Under the pieces are notes generated by a model. It ran no database searches. It was not told the DNA's origin and saw only the letters and a list, made by a program, of their open reading frames with translations. From assembly GCA_031002005.1 (NCBI GenBank), contig CM061919.1:177241121-177305120 (forward strand): a stretch of 64,000 nt of DNA, in the 5' to 3' direction. A program made the translations under genes and the position numbers. Positions 1 through 11,436 of the stretch are shown here, piece by piece. Origin of the DNA: Vandiemenella viatica. Lineage: Eukaryota; Arthropoda; Insecta; Orthoptera; Morabidae. Within the stretch, counting starts at the first letter, position 1. Each line of letters begins with the position of its first letter.

Positions 1-27
1 AAATAAAACAACATACTGCTAGGTTTT

Positions 28-84
<57 letters not shown>
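28..84. repeat. (AT)n microsatellite
   Basis: Alternating A/T run, nearly pure, of about 57 bases. No other feature overlaps it. Confidence 0.95.
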
Positions 85-89
<5 letters not shown>

Positions 90-540
90 TCCTGAAGATA
101 AGCTCGATGAGAAACGTCGCACATGAAGTACTTTTTCATAAAGTACTGACGAAATGAAAGCTATAAAAGAAGAAGACAACTCAGCTACCATTGTACACAT
201 TTTGAATTAATGAGAGGTGTGATCGAAGCGAATAAAGAACAGAAAAATTTAAGAGGAAAGACAAAATTTCGACATATGAATCGGTCAGTGAGAGAAGTGG
301 AATACGAGGTGCACTATGAACCGAGAAAAATGCTGCCCATAAACCTGAGGCATGCAAGGATTGCTGGTATTTCTCGCAGCTGGGTTATTTAATACTAGTT
401 ATATTATGGAACGAGTAGTATAAAATAACCAAATCATAGAGAGAAATAAACGACAAACGATTATTGTTACGTGAAATATCGATATGTGTGTGTTCGTATT
501 GTTGATTGTGTGAGATAATTGTAGTGAATCTCTTGTATCA
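85..540. other. Non-coding stretch with a dispersed repeat fragment
   Basis: I see no gene here. Bases 233-393 resemble 14303-14425 in the same orientation: both contain a GAGGAAAG motif, a GGCATGCAA motif and a shared TATTTCTCGCAG stretch. This marks a small interspersed repeat. The 60-codon ORF over it has no recognisable domain. Confidence 0.5.
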
Positions 541-763
541 GACATTCCGCAGGAAAGTGCCTGTACTTCAACTTGCACACGATTCTGACATTTGGCGTGT
601 CAGACTGCCACTGTCTTCACTCGGCGCCTCTTGACTTTCCTGCTCTCCTGGTGTTCGCCTCGCCACGTGACTGCTACACTTCCTCATCGCCTGAGTCTGT
701 TTTCCTGTTGCGGCGTCTCCGCCGTACAGGGCTGCTCGGCCCACTCTACATCTGCTGGACGTC

Positions 764-1983
764 ATGATGGACACCGAGACGGACAACTCGACTTCCCAGG
801 ACAACCGCAACTCTGCAGCCGACCTCCAGCTGCCCTCTTCGTCACCATCAGCAACAGCAGTTACCATTGGTATGCATAAACTCCCACCTACTATTACTAA
901 ACCTTCATATAGCAAAATACTTACAATCCCTGACTATAGAAGCAAACCATACCCTACCATCAAACCCCAAAACCCTCAGACATCCACAACCGCTGACGAA
1001 CGCCATGCTCAAATGACCATCTTCGGCCCTCAGCAAATGGACACCACTACCGACAACTCCACCATCCTATCTAATCAATCTCCAGCAATCCATAGCTTCC
1101 TCCTGAAAAACTGTGAAACCAGATTTCACACATCCAAAACCTTAGCATGCCAAATTAGGAAATACCTACCAAATTCAAATATCTCCCAAATCATTCCGAC
1201 CAGAGAAGGTATGATCATCAAAACCCCTGATCCAAACCTACGGACGACCTTAATAACTAAAGTAGGACCAACAATTTTCGGCGATAACGCCACCATCATA
1301 TCGCTTAACCAAAACCTAACAAACAACCTCAACCACCACGACGTCCTACAACCTTGACGGTAGTAATCAGGGGAGTTGATCCCACAATCTCCGATGCTGA
1401 AGTAGAGGAAGAACTAAAATTAAATAGTGAGCTATCGATTAGGAAAGCATTAAGAATCAGGAACAATAATGGACCTACCTACATGGTAAGAGTTTTTACA
1501 GAATGTCCCAACACAGTTGACTTTCTATTATCCAATGGGGCTACCATCTATTATCAACGTCACCGTGTGGAACCATCCAAGACCGCACCACCTCAGCCAA
1601 TACGTTGCCAAAAATGCTTAAAATACAATGACCACAATACACAAGATTGCCGGAATGATCCTATATGCCCACACTGCAAGGCCAACCACCCGCATAAAGA
1701 TTGCCCCAATCTACAAACTCCTCCAATCTGCAATACCTGCAATCAGAACCATCCTGCATATTCGCTTAAATGTAAAGCGAAACCACCTGCGGAGAAACCA
1801 GAGTTAACTGTTCCAATCCGACCTATAGACCCACCTACTCCACCATCAAACTCTATCCGCCCCCCACCTTCGGTTGAAGATATCATCCGCTTTACTACTG
1901 TAGTTCTGCAAAACATCCATCCTTTCAACCGTCAACATACCCTACAGCAAATATACTTGCCGCCCGTAACATTTTCCACATAA
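764..1983 (+). pseudogene. LINE ORF1 (gag-like RNA-binding protein), one frameshift
   Basis: The frame from 764 (about 197 codons) ends at TGA 1355-1357, and the reading continues without loss of similarity in the next frame to 1983. A single-base indel at about 1354 therefore splits one protein of roughly 405 residues. The N-terminal part is low-complexity and rich in Ser/Thr/Pro/Asn. The second half carries three CCHC zinc knuckles: CQKCLKYNDHNTQDC, then CPHCKANHPHKDC, then CNTCNQNHPAYSLKC. Such proteins coat LINE RNA and form the ribonucleoprotein. A proline-rich tail follows the knuckles. It lies just upstream of ORF2 with a CA-rich spacer at about 2052-2082. The family assignment is confident. 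The frameshift means it is not expressed intact. Confidence 0.85.
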
Positions 1984-2084
1984 ATGTAACAGCTACGTAT
2001 TCCCAAAACAGTGCCCATTTCTACTTCCAACCTATCGAAACACTCGTATAAACCACACACACCCAACACACACACACACACAGA

Positions 2085-4897
2085 ATGGACACTAACACAT
2101 ACAATATTGTATTCAACAACATCCGCTCACTAAACACTAACAAAACACTCTTCCAGAACCTCCTACAGACACACAATGTCTCCGCTTTTTGCTTTAAATG
2201 AAACTTTCCTCCAACCGACTCACCATATCGGCTTACCCCTTTGAAATAGCCCGATCAGATAACCCTCTACCAATTGCTCGAGGCGGTGTAGCCATCGGCT
2301 ATCACCGCAACATCCCGGCAAAATACATCCACCTCTAAACATCAGAAATGAGCATCTATTGGTCACAGTTTTCCTCCCATATCTGACAGTCACCCTTGTT
2401 ACTATCTACATTCGTCCAAACGAACCCCTCCCCTTTAACTTCCTACAGTATATAGATAACACATTTAGTAATTACATAATAATGGCCGACCTCAATATCC
2501 ACTCCCGATCAGACTATGAAAAAAGAACTCTACGTGACAACCTCGACGCCTTACGCGGACAAGACATTGACATACCAGAGCCGACACGACCAGCTACTAA
2601 TACGACGCCCGACATAATCATAGCATCCCCTTCTCTCCTTAGGCGCACCAGTCTCATAGTGCTCGATTCCTATCGGTAGCGATCATCTACCAGTCCTCAT
2701 CAAAGTAGCATACCATACTCGACAACTCAGAAATCATTTCGACCCATCACAAATCCGCAAAATTCAAGATTATAACAGAACAAACTGGACTGAATACAGA
2801 CGACATATAGACGATGCTATGAATAATTTCCAACCCTACTTCCGACATGCGATGATGTAAACAGTACAGCAGACTTCCTCCATGACACGCTGACTTCCGC
2901 AATTGAAACGCAAATCCCCAGAAAATTCGCAAATCCTCATAAGCCGGCTCTCCCTCCCCATGCAGTCCTGCTCCTCAAAGAATCCCGCCGCATCTACCGA
3001 ACGTTTCTAGCCACGCGTGACCGGGATGCACTCACCCGACACAGACAGCTACAGCGACAAGTACGCAACTATCTCACTGCCAAAAAAAGACTCACCTGGC
3101 GAATGACTTGCGACAGACTCAACTCATCCATGACCACCAACTCGGGACAGTACTGGAATGCTTTCAAGAGACTAACTGGAACAAAAACTGCAGGTTTCCT
3201 ACCCTATCATCCACAACAACCGCTCCATTCCGACGATGAATCAAAAGCCAACCTGTTCGCAAACCCACCTTGAGCTAACCTTTTCCTGCCCTCTTGAATC
3301 ACACTTCAACTACGAGATGACTGCCGACATACATGAACGAACCGACACCAACCTACCACCTCTAGCGCCCGACATTCAGTATTATGAGACCACGCCACGA
3401 CATGATCTAAATTCACCAATAACAACCGAAGATATCCGACAGGCACTAAAAAAGAAACGAAATACTGCTCCCGGTCACGACGCTATCACCTACCGCCACC
3501 TAAAAGAATGCCCCCTCTCCTTTCTAAATCCTATCTCTCCTCTATACCGCAATCTTATATACAGGCATATATCCGGAAAAATGGAAAATATCAAAAATAT
3601 TGTTATTTCCTAAAGCTAACAAACCCAAATCTGAACCCTCCTCGTACCGCCCTATTAGCCTCACATCTGTATTCAGCAAAGTCTTTGAAACAATTCTAAC
3701 TCGCCGCATCCACCAACATCTGCAACAATTCCTTCCACTCCCACCCACCCAAGCCGGTTTCCGACCAAACTACTCTGTAGACGACCAGCTTCTCCACCTG
3801 ACGCAACTTGTGACAAATCAACTAACAAAAAGAAATCGGCCATTCTCATCTCTTTAGACGTGGAGAAGCCTTTGACAAGTATGGCACGCAGGACTATTAT
3901 TTAAACTACAGTTATATGCGCTACCAATATCCTACGTCCGCCTTATTGCAGCTTTCCTTACCAACCGACAAGCCTACGTCATCATTAATAACTCCCGTTC
4001 CAGGTACTTTACTCCAAATGCTGGTGTGCCTCAAGGTTCCGTCCTCTCCCCACTCCTTTTCCTATTGTACACAGCTGATATTCCCCAACCACTCTCTCCC
4101 ATCTACCTCTTACAATTCGCCGACGACACCGCCTACCTCGCTTGCTGCAATAACCTTCAACAATCCGCCAATGCATTACAAAAACACTTAGACAGCTTTA
4201 TAGAATGGTGTAACAAATGGAGACTGACAATCAATCCACAAAAGACGCAAGCAATAATTTTTGGACGAACTACAAGACGATTTAGACAACATGACTTTAA
4301 CATTACAATCTACGGCAAACATATTAATCTCACAAAAACAATCAAATATCTGGGACTGACGCTAGACCGCCAACTTACTTGGACTGCCCACCTAAAGACG
4401 ATCAAAGACAAAGCTAAACACGACTTAACTTGATAAAAAGACTGACAGGACATAGGTGGGGTCTAAACGCCGGGACTGTACTCCATACATATAAAACATT
4501 AGTAAGACCTATTTTAACATATGCCAACACCGCTTGGATATCCGCATGCCCAGCTCATTACAAGGCACTGCAAATAATAGAACGCCATGCACTCCGCCTC
4601 GCTTACAGAATCCGTCTACCCTTCCCAAACCACACCCTGTACGATAAAATATCCTTTCCGCACCTCCTGCTCTTTCTCGAACGCCTCAGAATATCCTTCA
4701 CAGTACGCAGAAACAACACACACAATCCACTCTCCACTCCACATATCAAAACTCCAGACGCACTAAAACCATATCACAAATATATACCACCAGCTCTCCA
4801 CCTCTACGCACTACACACATTAAACAATAGAAACTTCAATAGCCTCCCTATACCCAATCAACATATCCGCCAGAAATACCCTTCATTTCAATCATAA
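2085..4897 (+). pseudogene. LINE ORF2: endonuclease plus reverse transcriptase, several frameshifts
   Basis: Starts at ATG 2085 (MDTNTYNIVF...). The APE-type endonuclease shows NNIRSLN, LNETF and MADLNIHSRS. The terminal SDHLP-type motif lies across a frameshift near 2680. The RT region has YRPISLTSVFSKVFE (about 3635), GFRPNYSVDDQL (about 3760), a PQGSVLSPLLFLLYTADI block (about 4026) and the catalytic FADDTAYLA (about 4110). The thumb and C-terminal part runs from 4430 to 4897 (YKTLVRPILTYANTAW). There are at least five frame changes or stops (near 2200, 2680, 3600, 3857 and 4430). The protein would nick target DNA and prime reverse transcription from the nick. As it stands it is dead. The RT is followed directly by the 3' UTR, so no RNase H is present. 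Confidence 0.9.
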
Positions 4898-5190
4898 CTG
4901 TCAGTCACAGAAGAAAATGAAATACCAGAATTAATAAAATCTATCATGGAACAATCCGGCAATCTTAAAACTGTGTGCAATAAGTTCTAAAAGTAAATAA
5001 AATTGTACAACATTATAAAAGCTATATATTAAAATATGTATTGTAACATATACAAAGTATACTGTAAACCATTGTAAGAATGATAAATTGTAACAAATAG
5101 ACCAGACTTGTAATAAAAAAGTAGGCTGAAGAGCGGGCGTCACCCGCTGCCAGCCCATCCCCATGTGTGGGGAAATGAAATAACAAATAA

Positions 5191-5233
<43 letters not shown>

Positions 5234-5739
5234 AAATAACTATTCAGAATGGTTAAATTCCCTCTCTCTTGTGTAAGCCCTTAAAGTTGATCTTGTATTG
5301 CTTAACTAAATGTGATGTATTAAATGGTTAGGTATGATAGATGCTTACAGGCTATTTGCCTACGCGTATGTTTTTTCATTCCGCAAATCTATTTAGAGAA
5401 TAATAAACTCTTCGAATGTAATGTCACTTAGCAGCTATCATCTAGGGATGGGCATTTAAAAAAATATATCGATAAATATCCAAACGATATTTACAAACAC
5501 TATCGATATATATCGGGGGAAAAATATCGATATTTCGATATTTTTGGCTAAAGGGAGTAATTATCTAAAAAAAATCATAAAATACATCAAAATATCTAAG
5601 AGAATTCTGAAAATTAAAGACACAGCTAGAAATTATACAAACTTTTATTAATTTATTATTTTTCAATCAATCAAACCAGTATTCGTCTGATATGAACATC
5701 AAAAGGACTCTCTGTTTTATGTGCTCCCCCGTCAATCTA

Positions 5740-6730
5740 CTCATGTTGATCAGTACAGCTAAGTTGACTGCAGGACGACACAGAAGAAATTTGACATATA
5801 AGGTATTTCAGCGCGCTGGAGCACTGGCAATTCACCCAAAACTTTACTGGGTCTCATTTTATGTCTATTAATGGTTGGTCCAGATACTGCTTAAGCTCAT
5901 TAGGAACTGAGCCAGAGCTTGGAACCTCTTGCATAACAGTAGTGCTAAGGGATAATAGCTTTTCATGTGCGGACCAAAGTGATGCGTTATCTGCGATATA
6001 TTGTGTTGCTGCTGTAGACCTTACTTCTCAACAATGTTGTCCTCGTCGTCTAAGTTCCAAGCGAATATCATTACTTACTGAAGATATCGCATTTGACACA
6101 CCGATTGGAGAAGTGAAGTGTATACGTTTGAAACGAGGGTCTAAAATGGTAGCTGCTGCAAGGAATGTATTTCTTTCTAAAGGACTTAATTTCTCTTGAA
6201 ATCTTTGGAGTAAACCTCTTTTACTGTGAATCCTAAAGTGGTCGAAGGAGTAGCTTGTTCCATTACTTGTCTAATCAGATTTGTAACAGGAATGGCTAAG
6301 CTAGCAGTCACATAATTTGTACCACTAACCTCTTCAGTGGCTTCTTTGAAAGGACCAAGCAGGACAATGATTTCACGCATTACATTAAGCTGTTAAGTGG
6401 AACCATATCAAGTGTGTTTATATTTGACTGACTTTTTGTAGCTAATATTTTAGCTACAATTGCAGAGAGTCAAACTAATCGTTCTAACATATTAAAGCAG
6501 GAGTTCCATCTGGTGCTAACAGCTTGAGTTAAAGTTAACACTCTCCTTCCTTTTCCCCAGATGCTTCTTGTTCAGATCTTAATAGATCCATAGCATTGAC
6601 AGACTGCTTAAAATAAGTCACAACACTTTTTACGTGATCGCAGAATGCTGCAAATCAATTATTTTCACTTAACACTCCATCAACGATTTTCATCATCAGG
6701 GCTTGACCAGTAAGTTGCAATTTCTAATCA
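5740..6730 (-). pseudogene. hAT transposase remnant
   Basis: Read on the minus strand in broken frames, the order matches the RNase-H-like and C-terminal dimerisation parts of ZBED-type hAT transposases. Near 6500 is STRWNSCFNMLERLV. At 6186-6380 is LGPFKEATEEVSG...YVTASLAIP. Near 6140 is ILDPRFKRIHF. Near 5900 is VPNELKQYLDQPLID, followed by a weak ALKYLICQISSV segment where intact proteins have the dimerisation helix. Stops and frameshifts break it, and the N-terminal BED finger and first part of the catalytic fold are not visible upstream. It belongs to the surrounding 5443-8248 element. The family is clear from the TRWNS, LDPRFK and PF.EAT.ELSG blocks. Confidence 0.85.
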
Positions 6731-6769
6731 CCAAACCTCTCTGCATTGCGTATGGTGCAAGAGCATACA

Positions 6770-6970
6770 ATGTTGTTGATGGTGATTCATCCGTCGGATG
6801 GGAATGTTAAGCTTGGCGCCCCCTTTAGAATGTTTCGCAAAAGTAGGCCTGAACATGCCGACACCGGCTTCCACCCTCTCCCTTCTTTCATCTCTCATTC
6901 ACAACACTCTATACTGAACCACACAGTGTCACTGTCATACACACTTAGGAGCGCTGTCACACTGAGGAAG
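6770..6970 (+). repeat. Dispersed repeat, second copy inverted at 63205-63430
   Basis: GTTGATGGTGATTC followed by a TCCGTCGGATG block, and a later CTCCCTTCTTTCATCTCTCA block, recur in reverse complement near the window end. Spacing between the blocks is similar in both copies. It interrupts the hAT element between transposase remains and the SINE. The parent element is not identified. Confidence 0.6.
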
Positions 6971-6977
6971 GAAAAGG

Positions 6978-7213
6978 GGATTTTTTTTAACGTCTCTTAA
7001 CAGCGAGGTCTTTAGAGACGGGAAAGGATGGGGGGCAAGGAATGGGAAGGAATTCGGCCATGGCCTTTTGGAGGAAGCATCCCGGAATTTGCCTGGAGTG
7101 ATTTGTGAAACCATGGAAAACCCAAATCTGGATGCCCGGACGGGGATTCGATCCACCCTCTTCCCGAATGCGAGGCCAGAAAGCTAACTATTACACCACC
7201 ATGTTCGGTGAAA
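6978..7213 (-). mobile_element. tRNA-derived SINE (main family), minus
   Basis: Reverse complement of the family: tRNA-like head with a GATTCGATCC-type B box, body with ATTCGGGAAGAGGG and CCAAATC...GGGATGCTTCC, and a T-run tail at the left end (6982-6989). It lacks a clean second duplication. Diverged by several percent from the 18349 copy by eye. Confidence 0.8.
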
Positions 7214-7262
7214 CGGGAAACCACCCCAGTTCATCTTCCTAGGACTTTCCTTGGAGAGATAT

Positions 7263-7545
7263 ACATCACCCATGGTAATCGCCTACAACCTGACACGGAA
7301 GAGGCGATCGAAGAGGATCTTACTATCAGTAAAAAGTATTGGTGTCTCAGTGATTAAAAAACTAAAAACCACTCTCACTACATCAATCCAAGACAGCAAT
7401 CACAAGAAAGTATTCTTTAGTGGGGCTGTAATTCACGAGAAAGCTATATGTCTCAATGCATATTTTAAAGAGCATAACAATGAACTTTAGGATAGAGGTT
7501 TTAAAGCAACCCAGAACTGGTTTATTAAGTTCAAAGTGCGATAAT
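7263..7545 (+). pseudogene. Pogo/Tigger-like transposase, DNA-binding domain fragment
   Basis: Plus-strand reading KKVFFSGAVIHEKAICLN then AYFKEHNNEL, a stop, and GFKATQNWFIKFKVR matches the CENP-B type second helix-turn-helix of pogo/Tigger transposases (G..I.EKA..L then F..S..W...FK.R). No DDE domain follows. The downstream TTGACTGTA near 7700 could be a Tigger-type end, but I could not pair it with a left end. It sits inside the hAT element. Confidence 0.6.
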
Positions 7546-7709
7546 CACTCCATTAAATCAAAATTTTTCTGTATACTTGGAACGTATTCCCTATAATCCT
7601 ATATAAACTAACATTCTGTATTCAAGGTTTCCGTATTCAAGATTTTCGTATTTGCGGCTAATTTACTGAACGCATTCCTTGCGATTAAGGAGTTTTGACT
7701 GTAGACTAG

Positions 7710-7857
7710 ATTGTAGACATTTAATTGAATTTACAGTCATTCATAATGACTTGTGGTTCATCAACCCATTAATTGTTATTCGTATTGTAGACATTTAATT
7801 GAATTTACAGTCATCCATAATGACTTGTGGTTCATCAACCCATTAATTGTTATTCGT
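7710..7857. repeat. Tandem duplication, 2 x 74 bp
   Basis: Two adjacent 74-bp copies (7710-7783 and 7784-7857) starting ATTGTAGACATTTAATTG differ at one base (TCATTCATA versus TCATCCATA). The near-identity indicates a recent duplication within the hAT interior. Confidence 0.95.
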
Positions 7858-8289
7858 AAATGAAAAAAAGAAAACAGTTGAAAAGATAATATTTCAACTA
7901 CAAAGATAAAATAATCGCTTACATATTAACATAAAAATGACGTTAACGTAAAGTTGCTAAAATTTAATAGCTTTTTTTAACCTCTCAACCGCTGATGAAG
8001 CTGTTATATTTCGACGAATTCACTTTTTAAGACACTTTCACAAGATTGGATATGTATTTTTTTTATCCTACATATATGTAACGATTAAATTGGATACTGA
8101 ATTTTGTTCGTAGAAAAAATATCGAATTGGTGCTTAAAATCGATACACTAAATACAATATCGATATATCGAAAATAAAAATATCGGCGATAAATATCGAT
8201 ATTTTTTAGAAAAAATATCTATACATCGATATATTTTGCCCATCCCTACTATCATCCATTACTAATTTTAAATTTAGTTGTTTTGGTAA

Positions 8290-10540
8290 ACTAGTATTTC
8301 ATTTGGAAATTTTTTCAATCCTCGACTTCTTTACCCGCAAAATAAAATTCTCTTAGACCTCGCTCTCATGGCCATTTCTTTGCTTATGTATAAGTGTTAA
8401 TTCTTCTCTCAATCTCCCAGCTGTCTCTTCACCCGACACATATCTTCCGAAGACTCCAAATCAAGCTCCTTTTTCACATCAATTACTGTTTAAAAATTTA
8501 ATTGACTGGTTCCAGTTTTTAACACCAACATATTCAAGCAGTAGCCTGCCCAAGGTATTATAAACACAGATCACACATTTCCCTGACACCTCTGCTTGTC
8601 ACCCTCTCAACTAAATGACAGATTTTGAAACACAATGCGACATGCCCGATTGAATTTACTATCAAATTTTGTGCCAAGATAATTATATACTATAAAGACT
8701 TCAACAAGGAATTCCTCCTCCATATTAATCATATTTATCTGAAATTGACTCTCCTTGGTATTAATGTTGATTCCATGTTAACCAAGGTATCCTATCCAGA
8801 TTTTCCTGTCAGCTCACAATCCTTTTAGCATGCTATGTAATATTGTGCCATTAGCAAACAATCCAACGTTTGACTGCTAACCATCAATACATTCATTCTT
8901 TAGAAGATTGAACAGCAATGATTCACTACCCAGTGGCGCTCCCGTTTTCCCTTTCACATTTCTAAATATTGGATTTCATTTTTTTAAATATCGTTACCCA
9001 GAAAGTCGTTTTTTCTTCCACAACAGTGGTTTATTCTCTATTAACCACCAGTTTATAGCTTAATCTGTCAAGTACCTTGCCGCGATCTAGTGCTTGAACT
9101 CCTTTGTCAATTTCATCCGAAATCTTTCGCATATACAAAATAACTGGTATTCTCATTAATATTCTTGTCCAAACCCGTATCGCCGCTTTTGCGATCAAGT
9201 TTCTTTCCGTGCAACAATTATGACATGTTTGTACATCAATATCTCCGTCTACTTATCTACCCTATTTTTCTTTCCTCCTTTATGGACCTTTACGGCTATT
9301 TTCACTTTCCAGTCCTCTGGTAAACAGAAAAATTTCAGACTCCACCTAAATAATATTTCAAGATATGATACAATGTTGTATCAATCTGTCTTTAACATAA
9401 ATGTAGGAATATTCACACCAGCCCCTTTACAGTCTTTAGCTTTCACAGTTCCCTGATAGTGTCCTGAAGATCGATTTCCAAGTTTTTGGTTTGTTCATCG
9501 CTGCTTATGCAACTGCTCCTCTGATTTTCCATCTCCCATCCCTGAATGACCGTTGCCAATAGTATCTTTAAACCATTTATTTAACAGCGCGTCTTTTTCA
9601 ATTCCTTGATAACTTCTTCCGTATCCTTATTCACAATAGCCTCAACACTTCCTTTCCTCTAAGATTCATAGCCATAGAAATGCATTATTCAGTGTTTCCA
9701 TAGCACTTATAATATTCTACATAAACTAATCTGTGGTTTCCATCTTTGTAGCTACTTGTTCCTTGTTTGGTGTTGTAAATGTTCCCTACTGTCTGTAAAT
9801 CTGTTGTTTACTCTTCATTGCAACCTGTTTAGTCTTCTCACCTGGCTATTGCTGTAAGCAGAATGGTCCTTTTCTTTATTTTCTGTTGGAATAATATTAT
9901 CTCTTGGAACCATTGCCTCCTCTCCACAGTACAGGTGGATGATTTCCTTTAAAAATCTTTTCACTTCTAAAATACGTACTGTTTCGAAACAACACATATA
10001 ATCACCTCCAATTTTAGTTATTTGTTTACAGAAACTTCTTATATGCTTCAGAAATGCTTTATGACCACTTACTCCTTTAGTAACGTGAAATCCTCCAAAG
10101 GTTTTTTTTTTCATGGCTTTACGTCTCGTCGACGTCGAGGTCTTTAGAGGCAGGATGGGGGGACAAGAACGGGAAGGAATTTTGCCATGACCATTTAATG
10201 TAAGCATCCCGTCATTCACCTAGAGTGATTTGGGGAAACCATGGAAAACCCAAATCTAGATGCCCGGACGGGGATTCGAACCCGCTTCCTCCCCAGTGCG
10301 AGGCCAGAGCGTTACCGCTCACCCACCACGCTCGGTCGTTCGAAGGTATCCTCAGGTATGTACCCAATACGTATAGACCCCTTGTGATGTGCTTTACCAC
10401 TTGTGTAAAGCCTCCTCTCTTCACGGAAAGATTTTCTAATTTCTGCTTCATTTTATTATTAATCTTTTTTCCTTTCCAATTCACAACAGTAAAAGTTCTC
10501 ACCAACAACATCGATCCAAGGCCAACCTGTGAACTATGTT
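8290..10540 (-). pseudogene. Decayed non-LTR reverse transcriptase (CR1/Jockey-like), minus
   Basis: On the minus strand, broken frames give, in order: a weak endonuclease-like part at about 10540-9815 (interrupted by the SINE at 10102), then an RT with a GAPLGSESLLFNLLKNEC block near 8910 (from GVPQGS..LLF) and LFANGTILHSML near 8860 (from LFADDT). The first catalytic Asp is retained only as Asn/Gly variants, so the enzyme is dead. A YLGTKFDSKFN-like segment near 8680 corresponds to the post-RT YLG motif. Density of stops is high. Copies B (16205-19560) and C (51840-54010) hold the same sequence, so this is an interspersed LINE family. Confidence 0.6.
10102..10337 (-). mobile_element. tRNA-derived SINE, minus, with empty site in copy B
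   Basis: T-run at 10102-10110, then GGCTTTACGTCTCGTCGACG, body, and tRNA-like head with GGATTCGAACCCG (B box) and CACCACGCTCGG at the 5' end. Flanking TCCAAAGG (10094-10101) and TTCGAAGG (10339-10346) form an imperfect duplication. The paralogous site in copy B (about 19366-19385) reads through without it. Confidence 0.88.
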
Positions 10541-11077
10541 AAGCGTTCTGGAAGGTTCGGCCGTTCTGGCCAATCAGGATGGCGCCCCTGTCACATGGCG
10601 TGTGCTTGGGTGACTTGGTGGGGGTCGCGTGTGAGCTGTTCTCTTCGTTACAAAGAATTTCACGCCTCACGAAGCTTTTAGCCGCGGTCCTCGTAATATC
10701 GTTATTGCGTTTAGCAATCTCGTACGCCCCTTTTTTCCGTCCCGAACACCACTTATCAACTTTCAAATGAAGTCTGTTACTTTTGAAAGACGATAAGATT
10801 ACCGACCGTAGATGGATGTATCACGTTGTACGACTTTTCTGACCAAATAAAAAATTATGAACAAAGGACTAACCTTTCTGATTGATTAAACCGGTGGAAC
10901 CTTCCAGAACTCCGAACTTTCCAGAGAGGAAGTTAGTTGTACTTATTAGGGAGTGCAGAAAACATAGTAGCGCAGCTCTGTCCTAGAAGAAGACCGAGTC
11001 ATATCGATCGAAACGTCACCATTACATACTAGGTCGCCTCGCCATCCAGTTACCACAGAAACAATTTAGTATTCTAC

Positions 11078-11347
11078 CACACCGAGATGGGAGGAGGCCG
11101 TTCTCGGCCTCCTACCTATCATTCGGGAGGACGAGGGTCAAACCTCGTTCGGCCATCCTGGTTGAGGTTTTCCGTGGTTTTCCTCAACCACTCTAGGCAA
11201 ATGCTGGGATGGTTCCCTACAAGGCCACGGCCGACCTTTCTTCCCCTTCCCTCCCCGTAGAGTAGATTGACTGAAAAGGGTTTTCGTGACTCTCCAGCAG
11301 CCCGCCTCCCAGCCTTCAGCTGGGAGGAACGAAATAGTTAAAGAAAA
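11078..11347 (+). mobile_element. Second SINE type with 10-bp perfect duplication
   Basis: Flanked by AGTATTCTAC at 11068-11077 and 11348-11357. The body shares the GGCCATCCTGG..GAGGTTTTCCGTGG..TTCCTC and GGCAAATGCTGGGATGGTTCC blocks with the main SINE family but has a different head and a GC hairpin (about 11301-11325, CCTCCCAGC/GCTGGGAGG). The copy-B position (about 20102-20113) is the empty site. No long poly(A) is present. Confidence 0.8.
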
Positions 11348-11436
11348 AGTATTCTACAAAGTATCAAAATTCGTTCACCAATTGCTGTGCATTCTACAGC
11401 CAACGGAGAAAACCTCATTGTCCCACACTCCTTCCT

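Larger units (their letters stand above)
545..5231 (+). mobile_element. Jockey-like non-LTR retrotransposon, near full length, inactive
   Basis: A LINE with a GC-richer 5' leader, a gag-like ORF1, an endonuclease/reverse transcriptase ORF2, a short 3' UTR and a pure run of 39 A at 5193-5231. An AATAAA-like signal precedes the tail. The 3' UTR holds short GC hairpins just before the tail (CGGGCGTCACCCG and CCCATGTGTGGGG types). No RNase H domain is seen after the RT, which fits the Jockey clade. Multiple frameshifts make it non-autonomous. The exact 5' end is inferred from where the leader changes composition, and I found no clear target-site duplication. Confidence 0.85.
5443..8248. mobile_element. 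hAT-superfamily DNA transposon with perfect 8-bp target-site duplication
   Basis: Terminal inverted repeats TAGGGATGGGCA (5443-5454) and TGCCCATCCCTA (8237-8248) are flanked on both sides by the same 8 bp, CTATCATC (5435-5442 and 8249-8256). An 8-bp duplication is the hAT hallmark. Subterminal DNA on both ends is rich in ATCGATA and TATCGAT blocks, probable transposase binding repeats. Inside are a minus-strand transposase remnant, a dispersed repeat (6770-6970), a SINE, a pogo-like fragment and a 74-bp tandem duplication, so it has been a landing site since it arrived. Confidence 0.93.

Noticed and set aside
764..5231. Host zinc-finger gene suggested by CCHC motifs
   Set aside because: The motifs are gag-type knuckles next to an endonuclease/RT and a poly(A) tail, so it is a LINE.
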